Source of the DNA: Pseudooceanicola batsensis HTCC2597 | GTDB taxonomy: Bacteria; Pseudomonadota; Alphaproteobacteria; Rhodobacterales; Rhodobacteraceae | Assembly (NCBI RefSeq): GCF_000152725.1 | Contig: NZ_CH724131.1 | Span: 915,326-979,325, forward strand | DNA: 64,000 bases | Direction of reading: 5' to 3' | In this document: one piece after another, positions 53,923-62,571 of the stretch | Layout: each line of letters opens with the position of its first letter | How positions within the stretch are numbered: the first letter of the stretch is position 1 | Translations under genes and position numbers: made by a program | The notes under the pieces: generated by a model | Seen by the model: the letters and a program-made list of their open reading frames with translations, nothing else | What the model was told of the DNA's origin: nothing | The model's database searches: none

Positions 53923-55113
53923 TCAGGAGGCCCCGAATTTCAGCAGCTTGATCGCCGCGAAATCGCTCACGTCGCCGCCGACGCGCTTGGTCGCATAGAA
54001 CAGAACGTGCGGTTTGGCGCTGAACGGATCACGCAGGACCCGCAGGTCGGGACGCTCGGCGACCGTGTAGCCGGCGTGGAAATCCCCGAAGGCGATGGCG
54101 AAGCTGTTCGAGGCGATGTCGGGCATGTCCTCGGCCAGCAGCACGGGATAGCCCATCAGCCGCGCGGGTTCCCCGGCGGCGAGGCTGTCGGTCCAGAGGA
54201 ACCGCCCCTCGGCATCCTTGAGCTTGCGCACGGCACCGGCGGTTTTGGAGTTCATCACGAAGGTGCCGTTGGCCCGGTAGCGCGCACCGAGCGCGTAGAC
54301 CAGATCGACCACCGCATCGACCGGATCGTTCAGATCGAACCCCCCGTCCTGCCCCGTGGCGATGTAGCCCAGGTTGCCCCAGGACCAGCCGGCATTCGCA
54401 ACCGCAGGATGATCGAGCATCCCCGTGGGCTTGTCGCTGCCGTCGCCCGAGATGAAGGCCGCGGCCTCGGAGCGGGCGAACTTGTCGGCAATGCGCTCGG
54501 CCAGCCAGGCCTCGATGTCGAAGGCGCTGTCGTCGAGCAGCCGCTGCGAGGCCTTGGGCAGCGCGGCCAGCTCGAAGAGCGGGATCGAGATGCGGTCCAT
54601 CGTCGAGGTGTCGGTCTCGCTCAGCGCACCGGTTTCCGTGACCCAGCCGGTGCCCACATCGGTGGTATCGACCAGCACGTCATACGAGGTCGCCTCGACC
54701 GTCACGACATTGGCCACCTGGCGCAGCGAGGCGGCGGAATGCAGCACGCCCCGGATCGTCTCGGAGGTCTGCGGATCGACGAGATAGCCGCCATCCCCCG
54801 CGACGGCGGTGGTCATCGCCTTGCCCTCGAGGTCGAGCCCGCGCAGCCCGTCGTCATCGCCCGAGCGGAGATAGGCGTTGAACGCCTTTTGATGCGGCGC
54901 GCCCCGGTCGGCCTCGGTGGCCAGCGCGGGGCGGTGGCCGATGTTCGTCTTGCGGTCAAGCATGGTCATACGGTTTTCCTGTTGTTTCATCCGGTCCGTC
55001 ACCTGGTCCCGGAAGGTCTGGAATTCGGTCACGAAGCCCGCGACGGCGGCCTTCACCTCGGCGGCCGGAGACAAGGCTTCTCCGTGCCGAGAAATGCTCT
55101 CGGGTGTTTCCAT
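53923..55113 (-). CDS. GTA g5, major capsid protein (HK97 fold)
   Basis: A 396-residue capsid protein. Residues 1-100 are a charged delta-like scaffold segment that is probably removed by g4 (QTFRDQVTDRMKQQENRM). The HK97 fold follows, with VPVATSYDVL-like and GTGWVTETGALSETDTST stretches and LYALGARYRANGTFVMNSKT. It forms the head shell. ATG at 55113 with AGGG eight bases upstream. Confidence 0.94.
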   Translation of the reverse strand: METPESISRHGEALSPAAEVKAAVAGFVTEFQTFRDQVTDRMKQQENRMTMLDRKTNIGHRPALATEADRGAPHQKAFNAYLRSGDDDGLRGLDLEGKAMTTAVAGDGGYLVDPQTSETIRGVLHSAASLRQVANVVTVEATSYDVLVDTTDVGTGWVTETGALSETDTSTMDRISIPLFELAALPKASQRLLDDSAFDIEAWLAERIADKFARSEAAAFISGDGSDKPTGMLDHPAVANAGWSWGNLGYIATGQDGGFDLNDPVDAVVDLVYALGARYRANGTFVMNSKTAGAVRKLKDAEGRFLWTDSLAAGEPARLMGYPVLLAEDMPDIASNSFAIAFGDFHAGYTVAERPDLRVLRDPFSAKPHVLFYATKRVGGDVSDFAAIKLLKFGAS

Positions 55114-55130
55114 CTCTCTGTCCCTTCGGT

Positions 55131-55667
55131 TCAGCCGGGCCTGCGCCCCGCCATGGTCAGCCGCGCGTCGTCGAAGACCGCCGCCAGGTCGCGCAGCGTG
55201 TCGCCCGGGGTATCCCCCTTGGCCGCCACCCGCGCACTGGGCAGCATCGGGAAGGTCACCAGCGACACCTCCCAAAGCTCCAGTTCCATGAGGGTGCGTC
55301 CGCCCCCCTCGTTCTTGGTCGCCCGCCGCGTCCGGTAGCCGACCGACAGCCCGTCGATCGCGCCCGCCCGGATCAGAGCGGCGGCTTCTTTCGCCCGGGC
55401 CACGCCGTCAAGCAGACGACCCGCGACCCACAACCCTTGATTGTCTTCACGCATCTCGGTCCAGACACCGATCGGCTGTGCCGGATCGTGCTGCCAGAGC
55501 ATCTTTGCCCCGCGCCCCGAGGCCAGCGAAGCCGCGAAAGCGCCCCTCTGAACCACGTCGCCACCCTGATCCTCGGCCCCGAAGCGCGAGGCGTAGCCCG
55601 CGATCCCGAGGTCGTCGGAGACCGAGAGATCGGCGTCGAAGGCGCAGAATTTATGTTCAAGTTCCAT
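55131..55667 (-). CDS. GTA g4, prohead protease
   Basis: A 178-residue serine protease of the HK97 prohead type. GIAGYASRFGAEDQGGDVVQRGAF opens the domain, the catalytic His is in MLWQHDPAQPIG, and Ser in GAIDGLSVGYRTR. It cuts the N-terminal part off g5 during maturation. Confidence 0.93.
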   Translation of the reverse strand: MELEHKFCAFDADLSVSDDLGIAGYASRFGAEDQGGDVVQRGAFAASLASGRGAKMLWQHDPAQPIGVWTEMREDNQGLWVAGRLLDGVARAKEAAALIRAGAIDGLSVGYRTRRATKNEGGGRTLMELELWEVSLVTFPMLPSARVAAKGDTPGDTLRDLAAVFDDARLTMAGRRPG

Positions 55668-55712
55668 TGGTTGATCCCTGTCCCTGTGATCGGAGAAGAG
55701 GTAAACTCATCA

Positions 55713-55952
55713 TTAAGGCAGCTGGACTAAGAAGCTCTGGAAGGCTTCTGCAAGTATCACCGCAACCACCCCGTAGACGGTCAGCCACAATCGCCGCTCG
55801 AGCCGTTCGATCGCCGTTTCCAGCCGGGCAAGCCGGTCCTGCAACCCGTCGATCTGCAACCTTGAGACGCGTTCATGGGCCTCCAGCCGCAGCGCGGGCG
55901 CGCAGTCGAAACTCTCGAATCCGTAACGTCTTGGCGGGCGTTGCTCAGTCAT
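55713..55952 (-). CDS. GTA g3.5, head formation protein (rcc01685-like)
   Basis: A 79-residue protein. A polar coiled-coil part (HERVSRLQIDGLQDRLARLETAIERLERRL) is followed by one C-terminal hydrophobic helix (LTVYGVVAVILAEAFQSFLV). Needed for head formation in R. capsulatus. It overlaps the g3 end by eight bases. Confidence 0.85.
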   Translation of the reverse strand: MTEQRPPRRYGFESFDCAPALRLEAHERVSRLQIDGLQDRLARLETAIERLERRLWLTVYGVVAVILAEAFQSFLVQLP

Positions 55953-57117
55953 CGGGCGACTCCGCCGGCAGTCCGAGCATCGACCGTTTCTCGGCCCGCG
56001 TGAGGAAGTCCGCCGATGCCACCCGGGCCCAGTGCGCGTCCCGTTCCGCCGAGAGAGCGGGCACCCGGTCGAGGTCCGGCGTCATGGCTGCGGCGTCTCC
56101 GGTAAAGCCCTGCAGCCAGGCCGAGACCGCCGCCGTCACCCGCGTCGCCAGCGGCAGCACGGTCAGGCGGAAGAACGCGCGATGCGCCTCCTGGTAATTG
56201 GCGTAGGTCGCGTCGCCGGGAATCCCCAGCAGCATGGGCGGCACCCCGAAGGCCAGCGCGATGTCGCGCGCCGCGGCCTCTTTCGTGCGGTGGAATTCCA
56301 TGTCCGAGGGCGAGAACCCCATCGGTTTCCAGTCGAGCCCGCCTTCCAGCAGCATCGGCCGGCCCGCGTTGCGCGCGCCCATGTGATGCGCCTCCAACTC
56401 GTTGGAAAGACGGTCGAACTGGTCCGAGGAGAGCGAGGCCCCGTCGGTGGCCCCGTAGACCAGCGCGCCGGAGGGACGGGCCGCATTGTCCAGGAGCGCC
56501 TTGGCCCAGCCCGAGGCGGAATTGTGCACGTCGAGCGCCTGCGCCGCCGCCTGGAGGGCCGAGAGGCCGTAGTGGTCGTCCTGCGGGTGGAAATTGCGGA
56601 TATGCAGCACCGGCGTCCGCGCGCCACCGGCGGGAAAGCGGTGCTTGCGGCCGCCCACGGCATATTCATGGGCGACCGGCCAGCCATCGGCCCCCGGCAC
56701 CACCGCCATGCGATCGGAACGCAGCACGTGAAGCTCCACCGGTGCGCCCTCCTCCGCCGCGACGGCCTCGAGATAGGCGTTGCCGGTCAGCGCGAGCTGG
56801 CCGTAGAGCGCCTCGAACAGCTCCGCCCGGCCCTGGCCCGCGTTCGGACGGGCCATGAGGTCGATCAGCGGGTGCGTCTCGTAGCGGGCGGTCCCGTCCT
56901 GACAGGTCAGCGGCAGGGCGGCGGCGGCCTCGGCGATCATCTTGACCGCACGGTGCACCACCGGGTTGCCGGCGAACCCGCTGCGGGTCAGAGAGGCCAT
57001 GTCGCGCGGCGACCAGGCCACGCGGCCGGCCGAGTGATACGAGATCACCGGGCCCGTGGCGCTGGCCTTGGTCTCGGGCACCTCTGCCTCGCGCCGGAAA
57101 TAGTCGATCACACCCAT
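55945..57117 (-). CDS. GTA g3, portal protein
   Basis: A 390-residue HK97-type portal. It contains SGFAGNPVVHRAVKMIAEAAAALPL near residue 50, ALYGQLALTGNAYLEAV, and FGVPPMLLGIPGDATYANYQEAHRAFF near residue 300. The portal is the DNA entry gate. ATG at 57117 has AAAGGAG five bases upstream; GTG at 57123 is an alternative. Confidence 0.94.
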   Translation of the reverse strand: MGVIDYFRREAEVPETKASATGPVISYHSAGRVAWSPRDMASLTRSGFAGNPVVHRAVKMIAEAAAALPLTCQDGTARYETHPLIDLMARPNAGQGRAELFEALYGQLALTGNAYLEAVAAEEGAPVELHVLRSDRMAVVPGADGWPVAHEYAVGGRKHRFPAGGARTPVLHIRNFHPQDDHYGLSALQAAAQALDVHNSASGWAKALLDNAARPSGALVYGATDGASLSSDQFDRLSNELEAHHMGARNAGRPMLLEGGLDWKPMGFSPSDMEFHRTKEAAARDIALAFGVPPMLLGIPGDATYANYQEAHRAFFRLTVLPLATRVTAAVSAWLQGFTGDAAAMTPDLDRVPALSAERDAHWARVASADFLTRAEKRSMLGLPAESPDD

Positions 57118-57184
57118 GGTCACTCCTTTCGCCCTGCTGGCGTCGCGAGAGAGGTTTTCTCAATAAATCGTTAAAAGGGACTTC

Positions 57185-58489
57185 CTAGAGCGAACGCACC
57201 CTCGGCTCGCGATGCAACGCCCCCGCCTCGATCACCAGTTCGGTCAGGGCCCAGACCAGCGCGTCCAGCCGGTCGGGCGAGCCCTTGCCCTCGTAGCCGC
57301 GCATGGTCATGGCGCAGAGCTGATCCTCGAGCGCGCCGAGGCCCCGCAGGTGATGCACCCGCCCCTGTTCGTAGAGCGCCGCGACAGGTTCGGCCCGCGC
57401 GGCCTTGCCCCGCGCGGCATGGACCTTTTTCAGTGGAACGAGCGGATCGACCTGCCGCATCACCGCCTCGACCAGATCGCCGCCCTGGTTCACCTCGGCC
57501 ACGATGCGGTCGCCGCCGTGGCGGTGCAGCGCGGCGATGGCGGCCTCGGCCCATTGCACGGGCGTGGCGGCATGGACGGTGGCGTCTTCGAGCACATAGG
57601 CCTTCCAGTCGCCGGGATCGCCGCGCGACACGATACCCGCGACCACGATCCCGCATTCGTCCGATCCTGCGTGCCCTGTCACCGGCGGGTCCACGGCGAC
57701 GACGATCCGGTCGAGATCGGGGGGCGCCTCGACGCGCCCGGCCTCGAGCATGGCGGGGGTCCAGAGCGCGCCCTCGGCCGCGTCCAGCATCACGCCGTCC
57801 AGCTCCTGCCGGCCCAGCCCGGTGCCGGCGTAGCGCGCCCGCACCTCGGCGAGGAACGAGTCGGCGAGGTTGGCGCGGTTGGCCTCGGTCGGGGCATGGG
57901 TGGTGACGGTCGAGTCCATCTCCAGCAGGTCCTTGAGCACGCCGACGTTGCGCGGCGTGGTGGTGACGCAGACGCGGGGGGCATCGCCGAGGCGCAGGGC
58001 GAATTGCAGCATGTCCCAGCTGTCACGGCCCCGGCGCCACTTGCCCAGCTCGTCCGCCCAGGCGCCGTCGAACTGCGGCCCGCGCAGCCCCTCGGGTTCA
58101 TGGGCGGAAAAGGCATAGGCGACGGCGCCGTTCGGCCAGACCAGCCGCTTGCGCGTGGCTTCCCACTCCGGGCGGCGGTCGGGGGGCGAACAGGCCATGA
58201 TCCCGCTGTCGCCGAAGATCATCACCTCGCGCACCTGGTCGATCGTCTCGCCCACCAGCGCGATCCGTTTGCAGCGGCCCTTGTCCAGCGGCCGGTCGCC
58301 CTCGACCTGCGCGCGCACCCATTCCGCCCCGGCGCGCGTCTTGCCCGCGCCGCGCCCGCCCAGGATCACCCAGGAGCGCCAGTCGCCCTCGGGCGGCAAT
58401 TGATGCGGCATGGCCCAGAATTCGAAGAGGTAAGGGAGAGCCAGAAGCTCTCCCTCGGTCAGTTCCTCAAGAAAAAGGTCCTGAACCAC
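57185..58489 (-). CDS. GTA g2, terminase large subunit
   Basis: A 434-residue packaging ATPase and nuclease. Walker A is in VILGGRGAGKTRAGAEW near residue 50, Walker B-like in FDGAWADELGKW, and nuclease aspartates in VAVDPPVTGHAGSDECG. It packs head-sized pieces of host DNA. I start at GTG 58489 with GAGG upstream; upstream reading through g1 is less likely. It overlaps g1 by 23 bases. Confidence 0.92.
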   Translation of the reverse strand: MVQDLFLEELTEGELLALPYLFEFWAMPHQLPPEGDWRSWVILGGRGAGKTRAGAEWVRAQVEGDRPLDKGRCKRIALVGETIDQVREVMIFGDSGIMACSPPDRRPEWEATRKRLVWPNGAVAYAFSAHEPEGLRGPQFDGAWADELGKWRRGRDSWDMLQFALRLGDAPRVCVTTTPRNVGVLKDLLEMDSTVTTHAPTEANRANLADSFLAEVRARYAGTGLGRQELDGVMLDAAEGALWTPAMLEAGRVEAPPDLDRIVVAVDPPVTGHAGSDECGIVVAGIVSRGDPGDWKAYVLEDATVHAATPVQWAEAAIAALHRHGGDRIVAEVNQGGDLVEAVMRQVDPLVPLKKVHAARGKAARAEPVAALYEQGRVHHLRGLGALEDQLCAMTMRGYEGKGSPDRLDALVWALTELVIEAGALHREPRVRSL

Positions 58490-58805
58490 AGCATCCTCTG
58501 AGGCGATCCAGCTTGCACCCGATCTGATCCCGGGCCTCGCCGAGATCGAATCCGGTGTCTCCTGCAATTCCCAGTTCCTTTCTGCGTTCTTCATTGACCC
58601 GTGCCTCCACGTCGTATGCGAGTTTGAGAAATGACCGGACGTCCCCGGCGCATCTGAGCGCCTCTCGGGTGTGGCCCGGCTCTTCGCTCTGCACATAGCC
58701 CTGGACCATGCGCAGATCGGATTTGAGCCGTTTTAGCTCGTCGAGGATTTCCTCGATCTGACCAGTGAGTTCGCTGGTCCCCGGCTCTGCTTGAATGAGA
58801 GTCAT
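58467..58805 (-). CDS. GTA g1, small terminase-like protein
   Basis: A 112-residue protein with a coiled-coil N-terminal half (IEEILDELKRLKSDLRMVQGYVQ) and a helical C-terminus (FLKLAYDVEARVNEERRKELG). It matches the position and size of the R. capsulatus g1 small terminase. In GTA it appears to have little sequence specificity, which fits random packaging. AAGGG lies nine bases before the ATG. Confidence 0.85.
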   Translation of the reverse strand: MTLIQAEPGTSELTGQIEEILDELKRLKSDLRMVQGYVQSEEPGHTREALRCAGDVRSFLKLAYDVEARVNEERRKELGIAGDTGFDLGEARDQIGCKLDRLRGCCGSGPFS

Positions 58806-58854
58806 TGTGATTGCCCTTTATTGTTATTGTTGGCCCGCCTCGCGTTTCGGCACG

Positions 58855-58888
58855 AAAAAAGGCCCGCGGGGCGATATGCCCCGGGGCC
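58855..58888 (-). terminator. intrinsic terminator upstream of GTA g1
   Basis: On the minus strand a long GC stem (GGCCCC, GGGGC, ATAT loop, CGCCCCG, GGGCC) is followed by six T. It ends only 50 bases before the g1 ATG. It either stops upstream transcripts from entering the GTA cluster or attenuates a promoter located above 58889. Confidence 0.85.
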
Positions 58889-59329
58889 TTGCTCATGCCT
58901 GTTCCAGCATGGGGTTACTTGTACGTTAATGCGGACGGTCGGTCAAATCGGCGCCGCGGAGGACCGTGCGTTGCGTGGGCAGGCCAGCGGCCAGGGACAA
59001 TGATGCCGTACCAGGCGAACGATTCGCGTCGCGTCGGGTGCAGTAGACGATCTCGGCCGGCGCTGCGATTGCGTGCAATGTCGGAACGACGCACCACCAT
59101 GACGTGCGGCACGGTGATTTTTTCCATGAAGTGGCGCAACTTATTGGCACTACACCCGATGCCTCTAATGCTGTACACCGGTTCAAACCCGGGGCAATTG
59201 CGTTTTTGCAATCACGCCATTTCAGCGCCGAGCCGTGTTTGCGCAAGGATTCGCCGAGACTCTTTTTTGATTCACGGGGGTTTTGCGGTTAACTTGGTTT
59301 CGTATGTATTACTTAGGGGGAAAATTAAA
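58889..59329. promoter_or_regulatory. divergent region between GTA g1 and the fourth VPLPA-CTERM gene
   Basis: About 440 bases of lower GC than the surroundings, with no supported gene. The GTA promoter and the VPLPA-CTERM promoter should lie here. It holds GCAATTGCGTTTTTGCA at 59194-59210, matching the element at 42526. Minus-strand frames in it (58915-59246) are short, overlap each other and lack start signals. Confidence 0.5.
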
Positions 59330-60139
59330 TTGACATACACGTTAAAAATGACCGCCGCCACTGCCGTGGCAATCCTTTCACTGGCCGGGGCGGCTTCGGC
59401 CGCGACCATGATCGAAACATTCGACACGAACCCGCCAATCGCGGAAAACCAGGCGCCGGGGGTCTACTACGAGGACCGCTATCCGCCGGCCGGTTTTGAA
59501 TCCGAACACTTCGACGGCGACAACCGCCTGAAGGTGACACTGAGCGAAGATGACGGCGAGGACGGCCGCCCCAAAGCCTTCGATTCGAGCTTCTACAATA
59601 CGCAGGGCCGGAAACTGGACACGCCAGGGGCAACGGCTGCGTCTATCGACATCTATATCGCTGACGAGTTCACGACAGCCGACAACCGGATCGGCGGCCT
59701 CTGGGGTTCGTCCTCCAGCCCGATAACGGCACCCGATCTAGTCTACCCGATCATCGAATTCCACGGAAGCGCCACCGGTGGCAGCTTCAATGTTTGGGAT
59801 AGCAACAACGGCGGCTGGCAGGATCTCGGCCTGCCCGGAAGCTTTACCAGCGACAACTGGTACACAATCGGTTTCGTGATCGACAGTGTGGCCAACACCA
59901 TCAATTATTTCCTGGATGGCACCCTGTCATACACGGACACTGATGCTCAGGGCGCGCTTCCTCTGGATAATGTGATCATCCAGGCCATCAACACTCCGGA
60001 AGGCATCGACCGGACGATCTACTTCGACAACCTTTCGATCACGACGCCGGCCGTTCCGCTTCCCGCGGGCCTGCCGCTGATCGCCTCGGCGCTCGGCATC
60101 TTCGGCGCCCTGCGGCTGAAAAAGCGCAAGGCCGCCTGA
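59330..60139 (+). CDS. VPLPA-CTERM sorting domain protein
   Basis: A 269-residue exported protein starting at TTG with AGGGGG nine bases upstream. Signal peptide LKMTAATAVAILSLAGAASA, then a beta-rich domain with EFHGSATGGSFNVWDSNNGGW and NWYTIGFVIDSVANTINYFLDG. This resembles laminin-G/concanavalin-like folds. The C-terminus is VPLPAGLPLIASALGIFGALR plus LKKRKAA. ATG at 59348 is an alternative start. Next to, but divergent from, the GTA cluster. Confidence 0.83.
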   Translation: MTYTLKMTAATAVAILSLAGAASAATMIETFDTNPPIAENQAPGVYYEDRYPPAGFESEHFDGDNRLKVTLSEDDGEDGRPKAFDSSFYNTQGRKLDTPGATAASIDIYIADEFTTADNRIGGLWGSSSSPITAPDLVYPIIEFHGSATGGSFNVWDSNNGGWQDLGLPGSFTSDNWYTIGFVIDSVANTINYFLDGTLSYTDTDAQGALPLDNVIIQAINTPEGIDRTIYFDNLSITTPAVPLPAGLPLIASALGIFGALRLKKRKAA

Positions 60140-60168
60140 ACGCGGTCGACAGCGACGCGAACCTTTGG

Positions 60169-60193
60169 AACGGGGCCCTCGGGCCCCGTTTTC
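60169..60193 (+). terminator. intrinsic terminator of the fourth VPLPA-CTERM gene
   Basis: ACGGGGCCC and GGGCCCCGT around TC are followed by TTTCTTG. The stem starts 30 bases after the stop codon. Confidence 0.85.
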
Positions 60194-60384
60194 TTGTGGC
60201 CACACGCCCGGCCCCTCACCGCGCATCGACCGACCGGACGGCCTCCGGCAAGCCGGCCGGAATGACGTTCGGCCGCGTGGTTTACATTCCCCTTCAGAGT
60301 TGCCACCTTTGTGGGCGAAACATCGAGCAACCCGCGTCGTGCGCGGCCTCGACAAATTCACGACTTCCCGAAAGGATATCCACC

Positions 60385-60813
60385 ATGACCCAGGCAAAGC
60401 CGGGCGACACCCTGCATCTTCACTATACCGGCAAACTCGACGACGGCACCGTCTTCGACAGTTCCGAGGGGAGCGACCCGCTGTCCTTCGAGCTGGGCTC
60501 GGGCCAGATCATCCCCGGCCTCGAGGCCGGCATCACCGGCATGGAGGTGGGCGAGACCCGCACCGTCAAGGTCGAGCCGGAAGACGCCTATGGCGCGCAT
60601 CAGCCCGAACGGATGCAGGCCGTGGACCGCGCCAGCGTCCCCGACGACATTCCGACCGACCCCGGCACGCAGCTGCAGGTCCAGACGCAGGACGGCCAGT
60701 CCCTGAACGTCACCATCGCAGACGTGACCGAGGACGAGCTGATCCTCGATGCCAACCACCCGCTGGCCGGCAAGACGCTGACCTTCGACGTGGAACTGGT
60801 CGAGATCGCGTAA
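60385..60813 (+). CDS. FKBP-type peptidyl-prolyl isomerase, SlyD/FkpB-like
   Basis: A 142-residue isomerase. It contains GDTLHLHYTGKLDDGTVFDSS at the start, then LGSGQIIPGLEAGITGMEVGE, an inserted flap (about 65-120) and a closing LILDANHPLAGKTLTFDVEL. The His-rich metal tail of SlyD is missing. It helps protein folding in the cytoplasm. AAGGA lies nine bases before the ATG. Confidence 0.92.
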   Translation: MTQAKPGDTLHLHYTGKLDDGTVFDSSEGSDPLSFELGSGQIIPGLEAGITGMEVGETRTVKVEPEDAYGAHQPERMQAVDRASVPDDIPTDPGTQLQVQTQDGQSLNVTIADVTEDELILDANHPLAGKTLTFDVELVEIA

Positions 60814-61413
60814 GGCGACACCGGCGGCGGCTGATCCTTCGGGATGCCGCCGCCGAGAAGCCTCGCAGTCCAGATTTCCGTTTCGCCGGCGTCCGGCGTG
60901 ATGGAACCGGCCAGCCCAAGCATCGTCTCAAGGCGACCGCCTCCGGTTCGAGCCTGCGGAAATTCATCCACGAGAGCGCCCCGGGCGCCATTCGGGCGGG
61001 TGGCAGCAAGGGTGGTCCTGCCCGCCCGCGACGTCACCACGAGCCAAGCCCGCAGGCATGGCAGGTGAATGCGGTAAGTGACCGCCCCTGATCCCCGAAC
61101 ATCCGCCGGGTGCGCATGACCCCCTGAGGGCATCGCGCCACGTCGCTCTAGGTCCCGGCCGGGCGCGGGACCGTCGCACACCCCGCAGAACGCGACGGTG
61201 AGATCGGCGGGGGAAGCCCGCAAGAAGATGTCACCCTTCAAGAGACCGCTACGGCCGTGCGACGGGATACGGGCCGGCCTTCGACACCCTCGCCGAGTTG
61301 CGCCGCACGGGGGTCAGCCCGTCCTGCGGCATTCCGCGCCGGGTGGCGCGACCGAGCCGCGGGCGCGGATCATCCGGGGGCCGGGGAAAGTCGGGGACCG
61401 GACGTCCGCCCCC
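60814..61413. other. 600-base stretch without an assigned gene
   Basis: Between the FKBP gene and the end of mltG. Open frames exist on both strands, the longest on the minus strand at 60600-61241, but it runs into the FKBP gene, has no good ribosome site and matches no family I know. It may hold a decayed gene or an RNA. Confidence 0.35.
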
Positions 61414-62571
61414 TCACTGATCCGCCCGCTCCGCCTCGATCTGGCGCCAGCGCGCGACATTCTCGTTGTGCTCGGCCAGGGTGGTCGCGAAGGCATGCCC
61501 GCCCGAGCCGTCGGCGACGAAGAACAGATACTCCGTCTCGACCGGGTTCACCGCCGCCTCGATCGAGGCGCGGCCGGGGTTGGCAATCGGCGTGGGCGGC
61601 AGCCCGTCGATCTGGTAGGTGTTGTAGGGCGTCTCGGCATCCAGTTCCGACCGGCGCAGGCCGCGGCCCAGCACGCCCTCGCCATTGGTGATGCCGTAGA
61701 TCACCGTCGGGTCGGTCTGCAGGCGCATTCCCTCGTTCAGGCGGTTCACGAAGACGCTGGCCACCTGCCGGCGTTCCTCGGCCACGCCGGTCTCCTTCTC
61801 GATGATCGAGGCCATGATCAGCGCCTCTTCCGGCGTCTCGTAGGGCAGATCGTCGGCGCGGTTCTGCCAGGCGGCGCTCAGGATCGCCTCCTGCGCCACC
61901 TGCATCCGGTCGATCAGCGCCATCCGGTCCGACCCGGCCTGCACCTCGTAGCTGTCGGGCGCGAGCGACCCTTCCGCCGGCACCTCGGCCACCTCTCCGG
62001 TAAGCGCGTCGACCCGCGAGAGGGCGTCGACCACCTGCCACGAAGTCACCCCCTCGGCCACCACAACGCGATAGATCGTATCCTCGCGCGCGCGCATGGC
62101 GGTATAGGCCTCGGGCGCGGGCGCGTCGGCGGCGGGGTCGAAGCTGGCCTGTTCCACATACCGGTTGGCGGCCGGATCAAGCTCGCGCACCAGGACCGAG
62201 GCGCTGTTGACGCCGATCCTGTAGACGATCTCGGTTCCGCAGGTATTGGCGCCGCCGCGGGTGACGATGTCGACGATCTCCTCCATCGAGGCCCCCTCGG
62301 GCACCCGGAAGGACCCGGCCTTGAGCTGGTCGGTCCTGTCCGTGTAATCCGCGCCGATGCGCAGGATCGCGGCGCTCGAGATCGCGCCCTGCTCTTCCAG
62401 GTCGTCCGAGACCGAGGTCAGCCGCGCCCCGGAGGGCACGCGCACGCAGATCGCCTCGGCCAGGGGGCCGGGACCGGTATACTGCTCCTTGCCCCAGAGG
62501 AACGCGCCGCCGGCGAGAAAGATGACGACGATCAGGAGCGTGAGGGCGTTGGAGGCGACGGCCTTCCACAT
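61414..62571 (-). CDS. mltG: endolytic transglycosylase MltG
   Basis: A 385-residue inner membrane enzyme that cuts nascent peptidoglycan and may end glycan strands. One N-terminal transmembrane helix (ALTLLIVVIFLAGGAFLWG) is followed by a LysM-like part and the YceG domain with the catalytic Glu in IMASIIEKETGVAEERRQVASVF. NPGRASIEAAVNP lies near the end. It begins directly after the fabF stop, as in many proteobacteria where fabF and mltG are neighbours. Confidence 0.94.
   Translation of the reverse strand: MWKAVASNALTLLIVVIFLAGGAFLWGKEQYTGPGPLAEAICVRVPSGARLTSVSDDLEEQGAISSAAILRIGADYTDRTDQLKAGSFRVPEGASMEEIVDIVTRGGANTCGTEIVYRIGVNSASVLVRELDPAANRYVEQASFDPAADAPAPEAYTAMRAREDTIYRVVVAEGVTSWQVVDALSRVDALTGEVAEVPAEGSLAPDSYEVQAGSDRMALIDRMQVAQEAILSAAWQNRADDLPYETPEEALIMASIIEKETGVAEERRQVASVFVNRLNEGMRLQTDPTVIYGITNGEGVLGRGLRRSELDAETPYNTYQIDGLPPTPIANPGRASIEAAVNPVETEYLFFVADGSGGHAFATTLAEHNENVARWRQIEAERADQ

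Larger units (their letters stand above)
44501..58805 (-). mobile_element. complete Rhodobacter-type gene transfer agent (GTA) structural cluster
   Basis: Seventeen minus-strand genes follow the order of the R. capsulatus GTA, g1, g2, g3, g3.5, g4 to g10, g10.1 and g11 to g15, covering packaging, head, connector and tail. No integrase, replication or lysis gene is present, which argues against a prophage. Every frame is intact. Confidence 0.93.

Noticed and set aside
44501..58805. Prophage
   Set aside because: Gene content and order are those of a gene transfer agent; integrase, repressor, replication and lysis genes are absent.
58591..58896. A 101-codon minus-strand frame covering the terminator and g1
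   Set aside because: It would translate through the intrinsic terminator and overlaps g1, whose frame fits the GTA family.
58915..59246. Small minus-strand genes between the GTA cluster and the VPLPA-CTERM gene
   Set aside because: Two overlapping frames without ribosome sites or recognisable sequence, in a region better explained as promoters.
60940..60990. tRNA-like GGTTCGAGCC segment
   Set aside because: No matching acceptor, D or anticodon stems can be drawn around it.
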